DNA from: an uncultured Collinsella sp.
GTDB taxonomy: Bacteria; Actinomycetota; Coriobacteriia; Coriobacteriales; Coriobacteriaceae
Direction: 5' to 3'
Assembly: GCA_959020715.1 (NCBI GenBank)
Contig: CAUESV010000012.1
Coordinates: 1-64,000 of the forward strand
Length of the DNA: 64,000 bases
Shown: positions 17,107 to 25,207 of the stretch, in pieces
Numbering within the stretch: position 1 is the first letter of the stretch
Layout: every line of letters begins with the position of its first letter
Position numbers and translations under genes: made by a program
The notes under the pieces: model-generated
The model's database searches: none
What the model was told of the DNA's origin: nothing
The model's input: the letters and a program-made list of their open reading frames with translations, nothing else

Positions 17107-18048
17107 TCAGTTGTCTTTTCGCCCTCGAGCAATGCACGCCATTTTCGGACTGAAGGCAAATAAGGCGGCCTTTAGTTTGTAGTTTGCCGTTCGGGCATGC
17201 TGCAGCGGAAAGAATCTTTCAACCCTAAAGTCCTCTGCACTCAAGAGGTCTCCGGTATAGACGCCGAACATATATTGGGCAGCGATATTGTCGTGGAAAG
17301 CGAACGAACTAGCAGTGGCGGGATTGCTTCGACTGTACTTTTCAAGCACCTTTGCTACCTTAACCCTGTCGGCACCTCGCCTCACCTTCAGCTTTGGATT
17401 CCTCGTTATTGATGCGGCATTAGAAATCCTATAATTATAGAAACAGTGTTCATCGTCGAAGACGGACTTAGCATTAGCCAGTAAAATCGGGGTCCAGATT
17501 TCATCTTCATGGAGCAGACCGGGTTCAAAGCGTAAATCAGCACGGTTGATAAGTTCATGACTTGTTATGTAGTATGGGGCGCATGACCTTACATTTGCCC
17601 CATATAGCGATTTATTATAAAAAGTAGGACCGTCCAGAACGGCACCGTGCAGGTCGAGATAAGCGCGGGACTGCCATTTAGCGCCGGAATCATCAAAATG
17701 GTATGCGTAGCCAGCGATAACCTCTGCACCAGTTTTATTAATAATCGACTGAAAGCGTTCAAGTGAGTCTGGCTCGATAGTATCATCGCTATCGAGAAAC
17801 AGGATATAGTCACCTTTCGCACGAGACAACCCGTAGTTTCTTGTTGCAGATAGCCCCTCGTTCTTCTTCGAGAAAACGCTAATCCTCTCGTCCCCCAAGA
17901 AACTCTTGCATATCTCAAGAGACCCATCAGTAGAGCCATCGTTAACGAGAAGGAGCTCCCAAGACTCACACGTTTGATTTATTACGGACTCGATGCACTC
18001 GCGTACATACTTCTCCGCGTTATATACAGGCACGATTATGCTAAACAT
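17107..18048 (-). CDS. Family 2 glycosyltransferase
   Basis: A 313-residue GT-A enzyme. Start at ATG 18048 (MFSIIVPVYNAEKYV), with GAGGAC twelve bases upstream; a TTG start at 18060 is less likely. Motifs of GT2: FSIIVPVYNAEKYVRECIES, ELLLVNDGSTDGSL, GLSATRNYGLSRAKG, and DYILFLDSDDTIEPD containing the metal-binding DSDD. The C-terminal part carries a helical region without membrane segments. It transfers a sugar to the growing repeat unit; donor unknown. AT-rich operon section. Confidence 0.9.
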   Translation of the reverse strand: MFSIIVPVYNAEKYVRECIESVINQTCESWELLLVNDGSTDGSLEICKSFLGDERISVFSKKNEGLSATRNYGLSRAKGDYILFLDSDDTIEPDSLERFQSIINKTGAEVIAGYAYHFDDSGAKWQSRAYLDLHGAVLDGPTFYNKSLYGANVRSCAPYYITSHELINRADLRFEPGLLHEDEIWTPILLANAKSVFDDEHCFYNYRISNAASITRNPKLKVRRGADRVKVAKVLEKYSRSNPATASSFAFHDNIAAQYMFGVYTGDLLSAEDFRVERFFPLQHARTANYKLKAALFAFSPKMACIARGRKDN

Positions 18049-18093
18049 TTTTACCGCCAAGTCCTCATTGCTTTGTGCTCTGAACCAAAATCT

Positions 18094-19260
18094 TTATTTG
18101 CACAAATCAAGAATGGATTCGTAGGCGCTCGCGTATCTCAGAGCGACATCATCCCAAAGATAAGAATTATTGATCTTTTGAGAAGCCGCCCTGCCCATTG
18201 CAGTCGTATCATCGAGCTCGAACAAATGAGCCGTAATCGCTTGCGCCCATTTAGTGCAATCAAAATCTCGCATAACAAGACCGTCAACGCCGTCATCTAT
18301 AACGTCAAGAGGGCCGGCAGCAGCATAGGTAATAACCGGTATTCCGAAATACATTGCCTCCAAGAGCACCATTCCGAAAATCTCATAACGCGTGGGAAGG
18401 ACAAACATGTCACATTGCCGGTAAAGCGCCGGTAGTTCATTTTGCGAAAGGGAGTCGATGAAAAAGACGTCCCTGATTCCTTTTTCCTGCACATAGGAAT
18501 GTACTTCGTCGAGCATCTCTCCTTTGCCGACATACACAAGGGCGACATTCTCATTAATGGCCTTAACATCAGCATAAACATCCATCAAAAAGATGGGCTT
18601 CCTTCTCGACTCTACCTTGCCGATATAAAGTAATATTTTTTTGTCTGCGCTAATTCCGAGCTCATTCCTATAATCTCTGTTAATCGGGTTTTGAAAGTTA
18701 CTTAGCTCAAGTCCAACAGGAATAATTTTTGCCCAAGGAAAACCCTTTGAAACAAGGTAATCACGGGCAGACGTAGTCTTGGCAAGACAGTATTTGGTAT
18801 TGTTTCTCAGTTCTCGTAGAAACGTGCGATCGAATACGCACTGGATAATTTTCTTATACGCCTCTTTGTAGTTTTCATACATGCCCTGCCAAAGAATGAA
18901 CTTAATCTGACGCTTCTTGCAATAACGGCTGACTAGCACCGTCGTTATCTGACTGTCGTCAAGCGCTTGAATAAGGTCATAGCATTCCGCATCCAGAATA
19001 CCCTTTAAATCACGATAATATCCCTGCTGTCCAGGTATCTTTTTCCCTGCAAGCCAAAACACAACAACTCGAGGACTGTCCTGGACTATCTCTTGATAAG
19101 TCGCTCCTGTATCGCTGATAAGAAAAACGCCAACCTCAGCACCGTATTCAGATAGACGTTTGGCGAGTCCTATCTCTTGGATATTGTACTGGCTCTTAGA
19201 AACTGCGGATGAAGCAGACCTGATAAGTGCAATCTTCTTACCTTGAAGTGTAGGTTTCAT
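18094..19260 (-). CDS. Family 4 glycosyltransferase
   Basis: A 388-residue GT-B enzyme. The start at 19260 lies one base after the TAA of the radical-SAM gene, with GAGGCG upstream. GT4 features: NIQEIGLAKRLSEYGAEVGV near the N-terminus, ILLYIGKVESRRKPIFLMDV at mid-length, and the late block MFVLPTRYEIFGMVLLEAMY followed by FGIPVITYAAAGPLDVIDDG, which binds the nucleotide-sugar donor. It likely adds one sugar of the repeat unit. AT-rich, marking the border to the GC-rich half of the operon. Confidence 0.9.
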   Translation of the reverse strand: MKPTLQGKKIALIRSASSAVSKSQYNIQEIGLAKRLSEYGAEVGVFLISDTGATYQEIVQDSPRVVVFWLAGKKIPGQQGYYRDLKGILDAECYDLIQALDDSQITTVLVSRYCKKRQIKFILWQGMYENYKEAYKKIIQCVFDRTFLRELRNNTKYCLAKTTSARDYLVSKGFPWAKIIPVGLELSNFQNPINRDYRNELGISADKKILLYIGKVESRRKPIFLMDVYADVKAINENVALVYVGKGEMLDEVHSYVQEKGIRDVFFIDSLSQNELPALYRQCDMFVLPTRYEIFGMVLLEAMYFGIPVITYAAAGPLDVIDDGVDGLVMRDFDCTKWAQAITAHLFELDDTTAMGRAASQKINNSYLWDDVALRYASAYESILDLCK

Positions 19261-19261
19261 A

Positions 19262-20407
19262 TTACATCGCCTCATGCGTCTCGTACACGTGAGCGTCCGC
19301 CTTCGACGCCTCGGACAAACCATCGTTGATCTTGGCGCACAGGTCGCAAGTCGAGCAGGCGTCGAGCTGCTCCTTGGTCACGCGACCCTCCTCGTAGTCG
19401 CGCACGACCTTAAGCTCATGCATGTCATAGGGCCTCTTGGTGAACAGCGCCTTCACCTTGTGCTTGAGTACCCACCAGCCGGGCTTCCAGATGTACTTGT
19501 GCATGGCCGGGCTCACTGAGCCGATCATCCAGCAGTTGCGGTCGCAGTGGCGAACCTTCGCGCGGACCCTCTCGGCCTGGTCGGAGTTCCAGAGCTCGTC
19601 CCAGGACTCCTCGTTGAGGTTGCCCATGACCTCCTTGTCCTTGGTGCCGTTGCAGGGCATGACGTCGCCGTAGGGGTCGATGAAGAAGGTGTCGAACGCC
19701 ATGTCGCAGGGCAGCGGGCGCGGCTGGCCGTAGATGTAGTTGATGAGGCCGTGGTTGAAGTAGGCGCGGAACCACTTCTTGGGGCTGTTGGACCTGAGCA
19801 GCTCGTTGACCAGGTCCTCGAAGTTCTTCGCCACCATGGGGCGGTCGTGGATGATGTTCTTGGCCTCGACGAAGTAGAAGCTGTTATGGAGCGACGCCGT
19901 GGCGAACTCCATGCCCAGCTCGTCGGAGATCTTGTAGAGGGGTACCAGGTCGGGCGCGTTGAGGTCCTGCACCGTCATGCCGAAGCCCACGTCGGGGTGC
20001 TTGAGCTCGACGAGCTTCTTGAGCGTGGCGTAGCCGCGGTTGTAGCCGTTCTCCAGGCCGCGGATCTTGTCGTTGGTCTGCTGCAGGCCCTCGATGGAGA
20101 TGCGGATGCCGACGTTGGGGAACTCCTCGCACAGGTCGATGATGCGGTCGGTGAAGAAGCCGTTGGTGGAGATCACGATGCGGTCGGACTTCTTGTAGAG
20201 CTCGCGAACGATGTCCTTGAGGTCCTGGCGGATGAAGGGCTCGCCGCCGGTGATGTTGGTGAAGTACATCTTGGGGAGCTTCTTGATGGTCTCGATGGAG
20301 AGCTCCTCCTCCGGGCGGCTCGGGGCCTTGTAGCGGTTGCACATGGTGCAGCGCGCGTTGCAGCGGTAGGTGACGATGACGGTACCGTTGAGTTTCTTTT
20401 CGGTCAT
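19262..20407 (-). CDS. Radical SAM/SPASM-type protein in the polysaccharide operon
   Basis: A 381-residue radical-SAM enzyme. The [4Fe-4S] motif CNARCTMC lies near residue 17, followed by NITGGEPFIRQDL (SAM-binding GGEP) and the later strand RISIEG. The second half has PCDMAFDTFFIDPYGDVMPC, HCDRNCW and a terminal CSTCDLC, giving a SPASM-like set of extra cysteines for auxiliary clusters. Such enzymes modify peptides or sugars by hydrogen abstraction; within glycan loci their substrates are mostly unknown. The neighbours are glycosyltransferases on both sides. GC-rich and well-adapted codon use. Possible substrates are a nucleotide sugar or a glycan-attached group. Confidence 0.88.
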   Translation of the reverse strand: MTEKKLNGTVIVTYRCNARCTMCNRYKAPSRPEEELSIETIKKLPKMYFTNITGGEPFIRQDLKDIVRELYKKSDRIVISTNGFFTDRIIDLCEEFPNVGIRISIEGLQQTNDKIRGLENGYNRGYATLKKLVELKHPDVGFGMTVQDLNAPDLVPLYKISDELGMEFATASLHNSFYFVEAKNIIHDRPMVAKNFEDLVNELLRSNSPKKWFRAYFNHGLINYIYGQPRPLPCDMAFDTFFIDPYGDVMPCNGTKDKEVMGNLNEESWDELWNSDQAERVRAKVRHCDRNCWMIGSVSPAMHKYIWKPGWWVLKHKVKALFTKRPYDMHELKVVRDYEEGRVTKEQLDACSTCDLCAKINDGLSEASKADAHVYETHEAM

Positions 20408-20425
20408 CTATTTAACCTTTCAAGA

Positions 20426-21541
20426 TCAAGTTGAATACAATTCGAGGGTCCGTTCGACGACGGAGTCCCAGTTGTAGGTTTTCTCGACGTGTGCCTTGGC
20501 GGCGGCGCCGAGAACTCTCCCGTGGCCGCTGTCAGCGAGCAGGTCTCGCAGCGCGGCCCGCAAGGAATCGGCACTGCCCTTATCGAAAGTTACGCCGTTG
20601 CCCGCAAGGACATCTGCGCACTCTGGGATATCGCTCGTCACGCAGCAGCGGCCGTAGGCCATGGCCTCCAGCAGGCTCATTGGCATTCCCTCCACGTCGG
20701 AAGGCAGCACGTAGGCATAGCAGTTGGAGTACAGCTCCTCCAGGGGCTCGCCGTTAACGAATCCGGTGAAGAGGACACGTGGGTCGCCCTGCGCAGCCAC
20801 ACGCAGCGACGTCTCGTACTCGGATGTGTCCGAACCGCCGCCGGCGATGACGAGCCTCTTCTCCGTATCGAGCTCCTTGAAGGCTTCGATCAAGAGCTCG
20901 GGACGCTTCTCGGGGACGAGCCTGCCCAGGTACAGCAGGTATGAGCCCGCATCGAGCCCCCATTTATCCTTTATCTGCTTAACCGGCCTATATTGCTTTG
21001 GCTCGATACCGTTGGGGATGAACGTCGTCGTGCGGCCATAGACGTCCTGAAAGTAGGACTGGGCGGACTTGGACAGGACGACGAGGCCGTCGGCCTTGGT
21101 GGCAGCCGCCCTTTCCCCCATCTTGATGTAGGTGCTCGCAAGCCTACCCCACTTGGCGCGCTGCCAGTCCAGGCCGTGGATGGTGGCGACGGTCCGGATG
21201 CCGGCAAGTTTCGCCAGCGGAAGGGGTACACAGGGGCCCTCGGCGTGGTAGTGGATCACATCGGGACGGTCCTTAATTGCGGCCCTGGTGGCAAAGTATG
21301 ATGACGAAAGGGCAGCGAGGCCTTTTTTGTCGATTGTCTTAACCGGCACGACGTGCACGCCGTCGATGACGCGCCCGCGGCAATCCGCGGCGCAGCCGGT
21401 CATGACATCGCTGCCCGAACGGTCGTAGCAGGTCACCTCGTGGCCAAGCTCAACCATTCGGCGGGCCAACTCAGTTACCACGACCTCTACACCACCCTCT
21501 CGAGAGCCGTAGCGCTTATGTCCAATCATCGCTATGCGCAA
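20426..21541 (-). CDS. Family 4 glycosyltransferase
   Basis: A 371-residue GT4 enzyme. It begins at a TTG (21541) or the ATG at 21529 (MIGHKRYGSREGGVEVVVTE), just behind the stop of the nucleotide-sugar dehydrogenase. Visible: GGVEVVVTELARRMVELGHE, HYHAEGPCVPLPLAKLAGIR, YLLYLGRLVPEKRPELLIEA, and the donor-binding end AYVLPSDVEGMPMSLLEAMA followed by YGRCCVTSDIPECADVL. The GGVE loop is typical of enzymes adding the second sugar to lipid-linked intermediates, but specificity is not determinable. GC-rich. Confidence 0.9.
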   Translation of the reverse strand: MRIAMIGHKRYGSREGGVEVVVTELARRMVELGHEVTCYDRSGSDVMTGCAADCRGRVIDGVHVVPVKTIDKKGLAALSSSYFATRAAIKDRPDVIHYHAEGPCVPLPLAKLAGIRTVATIHGLDWQRAKWGRLASTYIKMGERAAATKADGLVVLSKSAQSYFQDVYGRTTTFIPNGIEPKQYRPVKQIKDKWGLDAGSYLLYLGRLVPEKRPELLIEAFKELDTEKRLVIAGGGSDTSEYETSLRVAAQGDPRVLFTGFVNGEPLEELYSNCYAYVLPSDVEGMPMSLLEAMAYGRCCVTSDIPECADVLAGNGVTFDKGSADSLRAALRDLLADSGHGRVLGAAAKAHVEKTYNWDSVVERTLELYST

Positions 21542-21542
21542 G

Positions 21543-22802
21543 TTAATCTCTTTTGAACAAATCTCGCGTATACACATTTTCCGCCACGTCCGCGAGCTCA
21601 TCGCTCCAGCGGTTGGCGACGATCACGTCGCAACCGGCCTTGAAGGCCTCCAGGTCGTGGGTCACCTTGGAGCCGAAGAACTCCGGGGCGTCCAGCGTAG
21701 GCTCGTAGACCACCACGGGCACGCCTTTGGCCTTCACGCGCTTCATGACGCCCTGGATGGAGCTTGCGCGGAAGTTGTCGGAGTTCGACTTCATAGTCAG
21801 GCGGTACACGCCCACGACTGGCTTTTCCTTGCCGGCATACACGCGGTCCCACACCATCTGCAGCACCTCGTCGGCCACGAAGTCCTTGCGGGTGCGGTTG
21901 GCCTCGACGATGGCCTCTATCAGGTTCTGAGGAACGTCCCTGTAGTTGGCCAGGAGCTGCTTTGTGTCCTTGGGTAGGCAGTAGCCTCCGTAGCCGAAGC
22001 TGGGGTTGTTGTAGTGGCTGCCGATGCGCGGCTCCAGGCACACACCGTTGATGACGTCGCGGGTGTTGAGGCCGCGGACCTCGCAGTAGGTGTCGAGCTC
22101 GTTGAAGTAGGCCACGCGCAGCGCCAGATAGGTGTTGGCGAAGAGCTTGACGGCCTCGGCCTCAGTAGTGCCCAACACTAGCTCCGGGATGCCCACGGTA
22201 CCGTCGGCGTTCACGCGATCAAGCTCCGCAGGGTCCGCCCCTTGGGCAAGCAGGCGTGCGAAGCGCTCGGCAGCCGCGACGGCGTTAACGTCGTCCTTGG
22301 GCGCGCCTACCACGATACGGCTGGGGTGCAGGTTGTCGTAGAGCGCCTTGCTCTCGCGCAGGAACTCCGGGCTGAAGAAGATCTTGCTGTCGCCCAGCCT
22401 CTCTCGTAGGCCCGCGGTGTAGCCCACGGGGATGGTCGACTTGATGACGATCCAGGCGTCCGAGTTCACCGAGCGCACGGCGGCGATGGCGGCCTCGACG
22501 GAGCTCGTGTCGAAGAAGTTCCTGTCGCTGTCGTAGTTGGTGGGCGTAGCGATGACGGCGAAGTCGGCGCCAGCGTAGGCCTCGACCACGTCGACGGTGG
22601 CGTGCAGGTCGAGTTCGCGCTCCCCCGCCTTTGCCTCTGCTAGGAAGCGCTCGATCTCGTTGTCCTGGATGGGCGACACGAAGTTGTTGATCTTCTCGAC
22701 CTTCTCGGGAACGATGTCCAGCGCATGGACCTCGTTGTGCTGCGAGAGCAGGACGGCGAGGGACAGGCCGACGTAGCCGGTACCGGCGACGGCAATCTTC
22801 AT
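21543..22802 (-). CDS. UDP-glucose/GDP-mannose-family nucleotide-sugar 6-dehydrogenase
   Basis: A 419-residue dehydrogenase that oxidises a nucleotide sugar at C6, using NAD twice, to a uronic acid. Start at 22802 with GGAGAAG upstream. It shows the Rossmann GTGYVGLSLAVLL, the ATPTNYD strand, the FSPEFLRES block, and the catalytic GYGGYCLPKDTKQLL with the nucleophilic Cys. The C-terminal domain has YRLTMKSNSDNFRASSIQGV. Closest in style to UDP-glucose dehydrogenases of the short Gram-positive type, supplying UDP-glucuronate; UDP-ManNAc as substrate (with wecB in the same operon) cannot be excluded. Confidence 0.9.
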   Translation of the reverse strand: MKIAVAGTGYVGLSLAVLLSQHNEVHALDIVPEKVEKINNFVSPIQDNEIERFLAEAKAGERELDLHATVDVVEAYAGADFAVIATPTNYDSDRNFFDTSSVEAAIAAVRSVNSDAWIVIKSTIPVGYTAGLRERLGDSKIFFSPEFLRESKALYDNLHPSRIVVGAPKDDVNAVAAAERFARLLAQGADPAELDRVNADGTVGIPELVLGTTEAEAVKLFANTYLALRVAYFNELDTYCEVRGLNTRDVINGVCLEPRIGSHYNNPSFGYGGYCLPKDTKQLLANYRDVPQNLIEAIVEANRTRKDFVADEVLQMVWDRVYAGKEKPVVGVYRLTMKSNSDNFRASSIQGVMKRVKAKGVPVVVYEPTLDAPEFFGSKVTHDLEAFKAGCDVIVANRWSDELADVAENVYTRDLFKRD

Positions 22803-22840
22803 TTTCTTCTCCGATTCGAATCGAGCATTAGAGTTAGGCA

Positions 22841-23656
22841 TTAGTACGCATCGCTTCCGTTGAAGACCTCCAGAACCGTGAGGAGGACGATCTTGAGGTC
22901 CATGACGATTCCGCGCTTGGCTATGTACTCGAGATCACGGCGGACCATGCCGTCGAACCCGGTGGAGTTTCGCTCCGTAACCTGCCAGAGCCCCGTAATA
23001 CCTGGCTTCACCGCTAGCCTCTGCAGGTCGTACTCGGTGTACTCCGCGACTTCGTTCGGCAGCGGCGGGCGCGGTCCCACGACGGACATCTGGCCCAGGA
23101 ACACGTTCAGGAACTGCGGGAACTCGTCGATGGAGTGCTTGCGGATGAACCTACCGATCTTGGTGACGCGGGGGTCCTCCTTCATCTTGAACATGGCACC
23201 TGCGATCTCGTTCTGCTCTTTGAGCTCGGAGAGACGCTCGTCGGCGTCCTTGTACATGGATCGGAACTTCCACATGCGGAACGTGGACAGGCTGCCGTCA
23301 CGGTGGGTCTGACCCACGCGGATCTGGCTGTAGAAGGGGTTGCCCTCGCTCTCCAGGCGGATGGCAGCGGCCAGCACCAGGCTGGGTATGGCGATGACGG
23401 CCAGCGCGCAGCCGCTGAACACGATGTCGAACGCGCGCTTCACGGCCCTATAGACAAGGCGCGAGCGATCCCAGTCCATGATGGATTGCATGGCCTTGTA
23501 GCGGCCGGCGCCCTCGCGCCGGTCCATAGCCTGAGCAATCAACGCTGCACCCGCTGGCGCATCCATTGCATATTGAGTTTTTTCCGACACGTTCTCTTCC
23601 AATACTTCGTCCCCAGGTCGGAGATCCTCCCTGTTCTGTTTAGCGACCGCTTGCAT
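22841..23656 (-). CDS. Initiating undecaprenyl-phosphate sugar-1-phosphate transferase
   Basis: A 271-residue membrane-associated enzyme that starts the repeat unit by moving a sugar-phosphate to undecaprenyl phosphate (bacterial sugar transferase family). After a polar N-terminal 65 residues there is one membrane helix (AFDIVFSGCALAVIAIPSLV), then the catalytic region: FRMWKFRSMYKDAD, KIGRFIRKHSIDEFPQFLNV, QMSVVGPRPPLPNEV, and VKPGITGLWQV. The short form without the extra membrane helices of WbaP is common in Gram-positive EPS loci. It abuts loaP and comes second in the operon. Confidence 0.92.
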   Translation of the reverse strand: MQAVAKQNREDLRPGDEVLEENVSEKTQYAMDAPAGAALIAQAMDRREGAGRYKAMQSIMDWDRSRLVYRAVKRAFDIVFSGCALAVIAIPSLVLAAAIRLESEGNPFYSQIRVGQTHRDGSLSTFRMWKFRSMYKDADERLSELKEQNEIAGAMFKMKEDPRVTKIGRFIRKHSIDEFPQFLNVFLGQMSVVGPRPPLPNEVAEYTEYDLQRLAVKPGITGLWQVTERNSTGFDGMVRRDLEYIAKRGIVMDLKIVLLTVLEVFNGSDAY

Positions 23657-24211
23657 CTAGACAATCGCCTTTTTGAGATTGCGTATGACGCGCTGCTCGT
23701 TTGAAAGCACAGCAAGACCAACGCGCGTGGTTACGCGTCGGCCGCACAGGTTGAGCTCCAAAAAAGCAGTGCTCTTGCGTCTGTTAATAGTTTTAATGAG
23801 GCCCTCGTGGCCCAGCAGCGGACCAGCCGTCACTACGACTTGGTCACCGTCTTTTAGGGCCTCGCTCATGGGCACTACGCGGTTTCCCCTATGCGTAAAG
23901 CCGCCAATAAGCTGGACCTCTTCTTTTGCCAGCGGCACAAACTGACCGTCCTGAGATAACACCCGGGCAAAGTCGTCCATGCGCAGCAGATACTGTTGCA
24001 CGGTTCGAGGATCTGCCGTATCGCAGATAAGATAACCGGGAAAGAGTGGCTTGATCGTGTCGACCCATTCGCCGTGTACCTTGATCTCGGTTTGATATTG
24101 GGGATAAAAGAGCTCCTGCATGGCGCCCGCTGGCGCCATGCGCTCGATGCGCTCGCGCATTACGTCTTCACGACCGTTAATGACCTGGATCACATACCAC
24201 ACGAACACCAC
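23657..24211 (-). CDS. loaP: LoaP-like NusG paralogue, transcription antiterminator of the polysaccharide operon
   Basis: A 184-residue specialised NusG. The NGN domain begins WYVIQVINGREDVMRERIER and contains FYPQYQTEIKVHGEW and LFPGYLICD. The C-terminal KOW domain has DGDQVVVTAGPLLGHEGLIK and RKSTAFLELNLCGR. As first gene of a long biosynthetic operon it matches LoaP, which lets RNA polymerase read through terminators of such operons. The frame opens with GTG GTG at 24211; a third GTG at 24202 sits better behind the AAGGGG, so the true start may be there. A structured leader precedes it. Confidence 0.85.
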   Translation of the reverse strand: MVFVWYVIQVINGREDVMRERIERMAPAGAMQELFYPQYQTEIKVHGEWVDTIKPLFPGYLICDTADPRTVQQYLLRMDDFARVLSQDGQFVPLAKEEVQLIGGFTHRGNRVVPMSEALKDGDQVVVTAGPLLGHEGLIKTINRRKSTAFLELNLCGRRVTTRVGLAVLSNEQRVIRNLKKAIV

Positions 24212-24485
24212 CCCCTTGCTGTCTTACGTGTGGCTCACGGGGTTTGGGTATGGCTTCGCCAGTGCGCTTGTGCGCGGAGGCGCTCCATATTCAAACCCTG
24301 AGCCCAGTTAGACAAGCACGTGGCTCTGTCCCACCGTGAACGGTATGTATAAGCGCAGTGGCTAGAGTCGCGGACGTGTATCGCAAAATGACCGCGTCTC
24401 CAGCTGGCTGCGCGCGAGCCAGTCAAGCGGGTACAAAACTGGACCGCACGCAAACAGCTGAAGGACTGCTACGTTTTGGCATGCA
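24212..24485 (-). promoter_or_regulatory. Structured 5' leader of the polysaccharide operon
   Basis: About 270 bases from the predicted promoter to loaP without a gene. On the minus strand two hairpins are visible: CTGGCT/AGCCAG at 24404-24422 (7-base loop) and CACGGTGG/CCACGTG with one bulged G at 24317-24338. LoaP proteins bind a small RNA hairpin in their operon leaders, so one of these could be its loading site. I cannot confirm the LoaP-specific hairpin sequence. Confidence 0.5.
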
Positions 24486-24491
24486 ATCTAT

Positions 24492-24520
24492 TAATTATTT
24501 GCACTAAGAAATTAACTCAA
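24492..24520 (-). promoter_or_regulatory. Predicted sigma-70-type promoter of the polysaccharide operon
   Basis: On the minus strand TTGAGT and TAATTA are separated by 17 bases in an AT-rich island, about 280 bases upstream of loaP. It is the only good match seen in the gap. Confidence 0.55.
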
Positions 24521-24938
24521 TACAAATAAATAACGTCGCATGACTTCTTTATTGGAGCTCGTGGTGTTTCTGGCACCGCCGTTACGGCCGGATGCTGATC
24601 GACCCTGCGCTTTATGGCTTGCTGAAGCCGTGAGCACAGTTGAACTCATGTAACGCTAAGTATCCTAGCACAAGCTGATAGCGAAACTGATTTGGGTTGT
24701 GTTGGACAACATATCGTTCATTTGACGTGCTTAAGGGGGTTGTTTTGGGATGTTGTTCACGTTGCTGCTGGTTATTAGGGTGCGAGCGGTGGTTAGGGAT
24801 GCTCCTGAAGCACAAATGGAACGGCGAGCTGCACTGGTAATTGCGTTTGTCTAACAAACTATGTACAGACATGGGAAATAAATTGTGCAACTTTTTGTTG
24901 GTGTGGGTGGGATTTGTGGCGCACGGTGTTTTGGCATG
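24521..24938. other. Intergenic stretch, no gene seen
   Basis: About 420 bases between the polysaccharide-operon promoter and the tRNA-Ala terminator. A minus-strand open frame runs across it and through tRNA-Ala, which makes it spurious. No repeat or RNA element was recognised. Confidence 0.5.
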
Positions 24939-24969
24939 AAAAAAGGCCTTCGGGATTCCGATGGCCTTT
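24939..24969 (-). terminator. Rho-independent terminator of tRNA-Ala
   Basis: Minus strand: AAAGGCC pairs with GGCCTTT, with an inner ATCGG/CCGA-type stem and a run of six T. It lies 11 bases past the tRNA-Ala end. Confidence 0.85.
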
Positions 24970-24979
24970 GCATTCACGA

Positions 24980-25055
24980 TGGTGGAGACGAGGGGGATCG
25001 AACCCCTGACCTCTTGACTGCCAGTCAAGCGCTCTCCCAGCTGAGCTACGCCCCC
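24980..25055 (-). tRNA. tRNA-Ala (anticodon GGC)
   Basis: A 76-base cloverleaf on the minus strand. It has acceptor GGGGGCG with CGTCTCC (two G-U pairs), D arm GCTC/GAGC, anticodon stem CTTGA/TCAAG with loop CTGGCAG, T arm AGGGG-TTCGATC-CCCCT, and encoded CCA. GGC reads GCC (Ala). Confidence 0.95.
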
Positions 25056-25128
25056 GTGACGTCGAAATACTATAGGGGAAGTTGACGCGGCGTGCAAGGA
25101 CTTTTTTCGGGTTGTTGGGGTGACTTAC

Positions 25129-25207
25129 GGGATTTTTGGGACAGGTCCTAAAATTTCACCCTGGCCATCGGCCAGCGCGCAATTTTATGGCCAGTCCCAA
25201 AAATCCC
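25129..25207. repeat. Long imperfect inverted repeat at the end of thiN
   Basis: Arms 25129-25155 and 25181-25207 match at about 24 of 27 positions; the outer 14 (GGGATTTTTGGGAC) are perfect. A small inner hairpin, CTGGCC/GGCCAG, sits between them. It ends at the thiN stop codon and could also terminate that transcript. Confidence 0.85.

Noticed and set aside
24612..25097. A 161-codon minus-strand frame
   Set aside because: Runs straight through tRNA-Ala and its terminator on the same strand, so it cannot be a normal gene.
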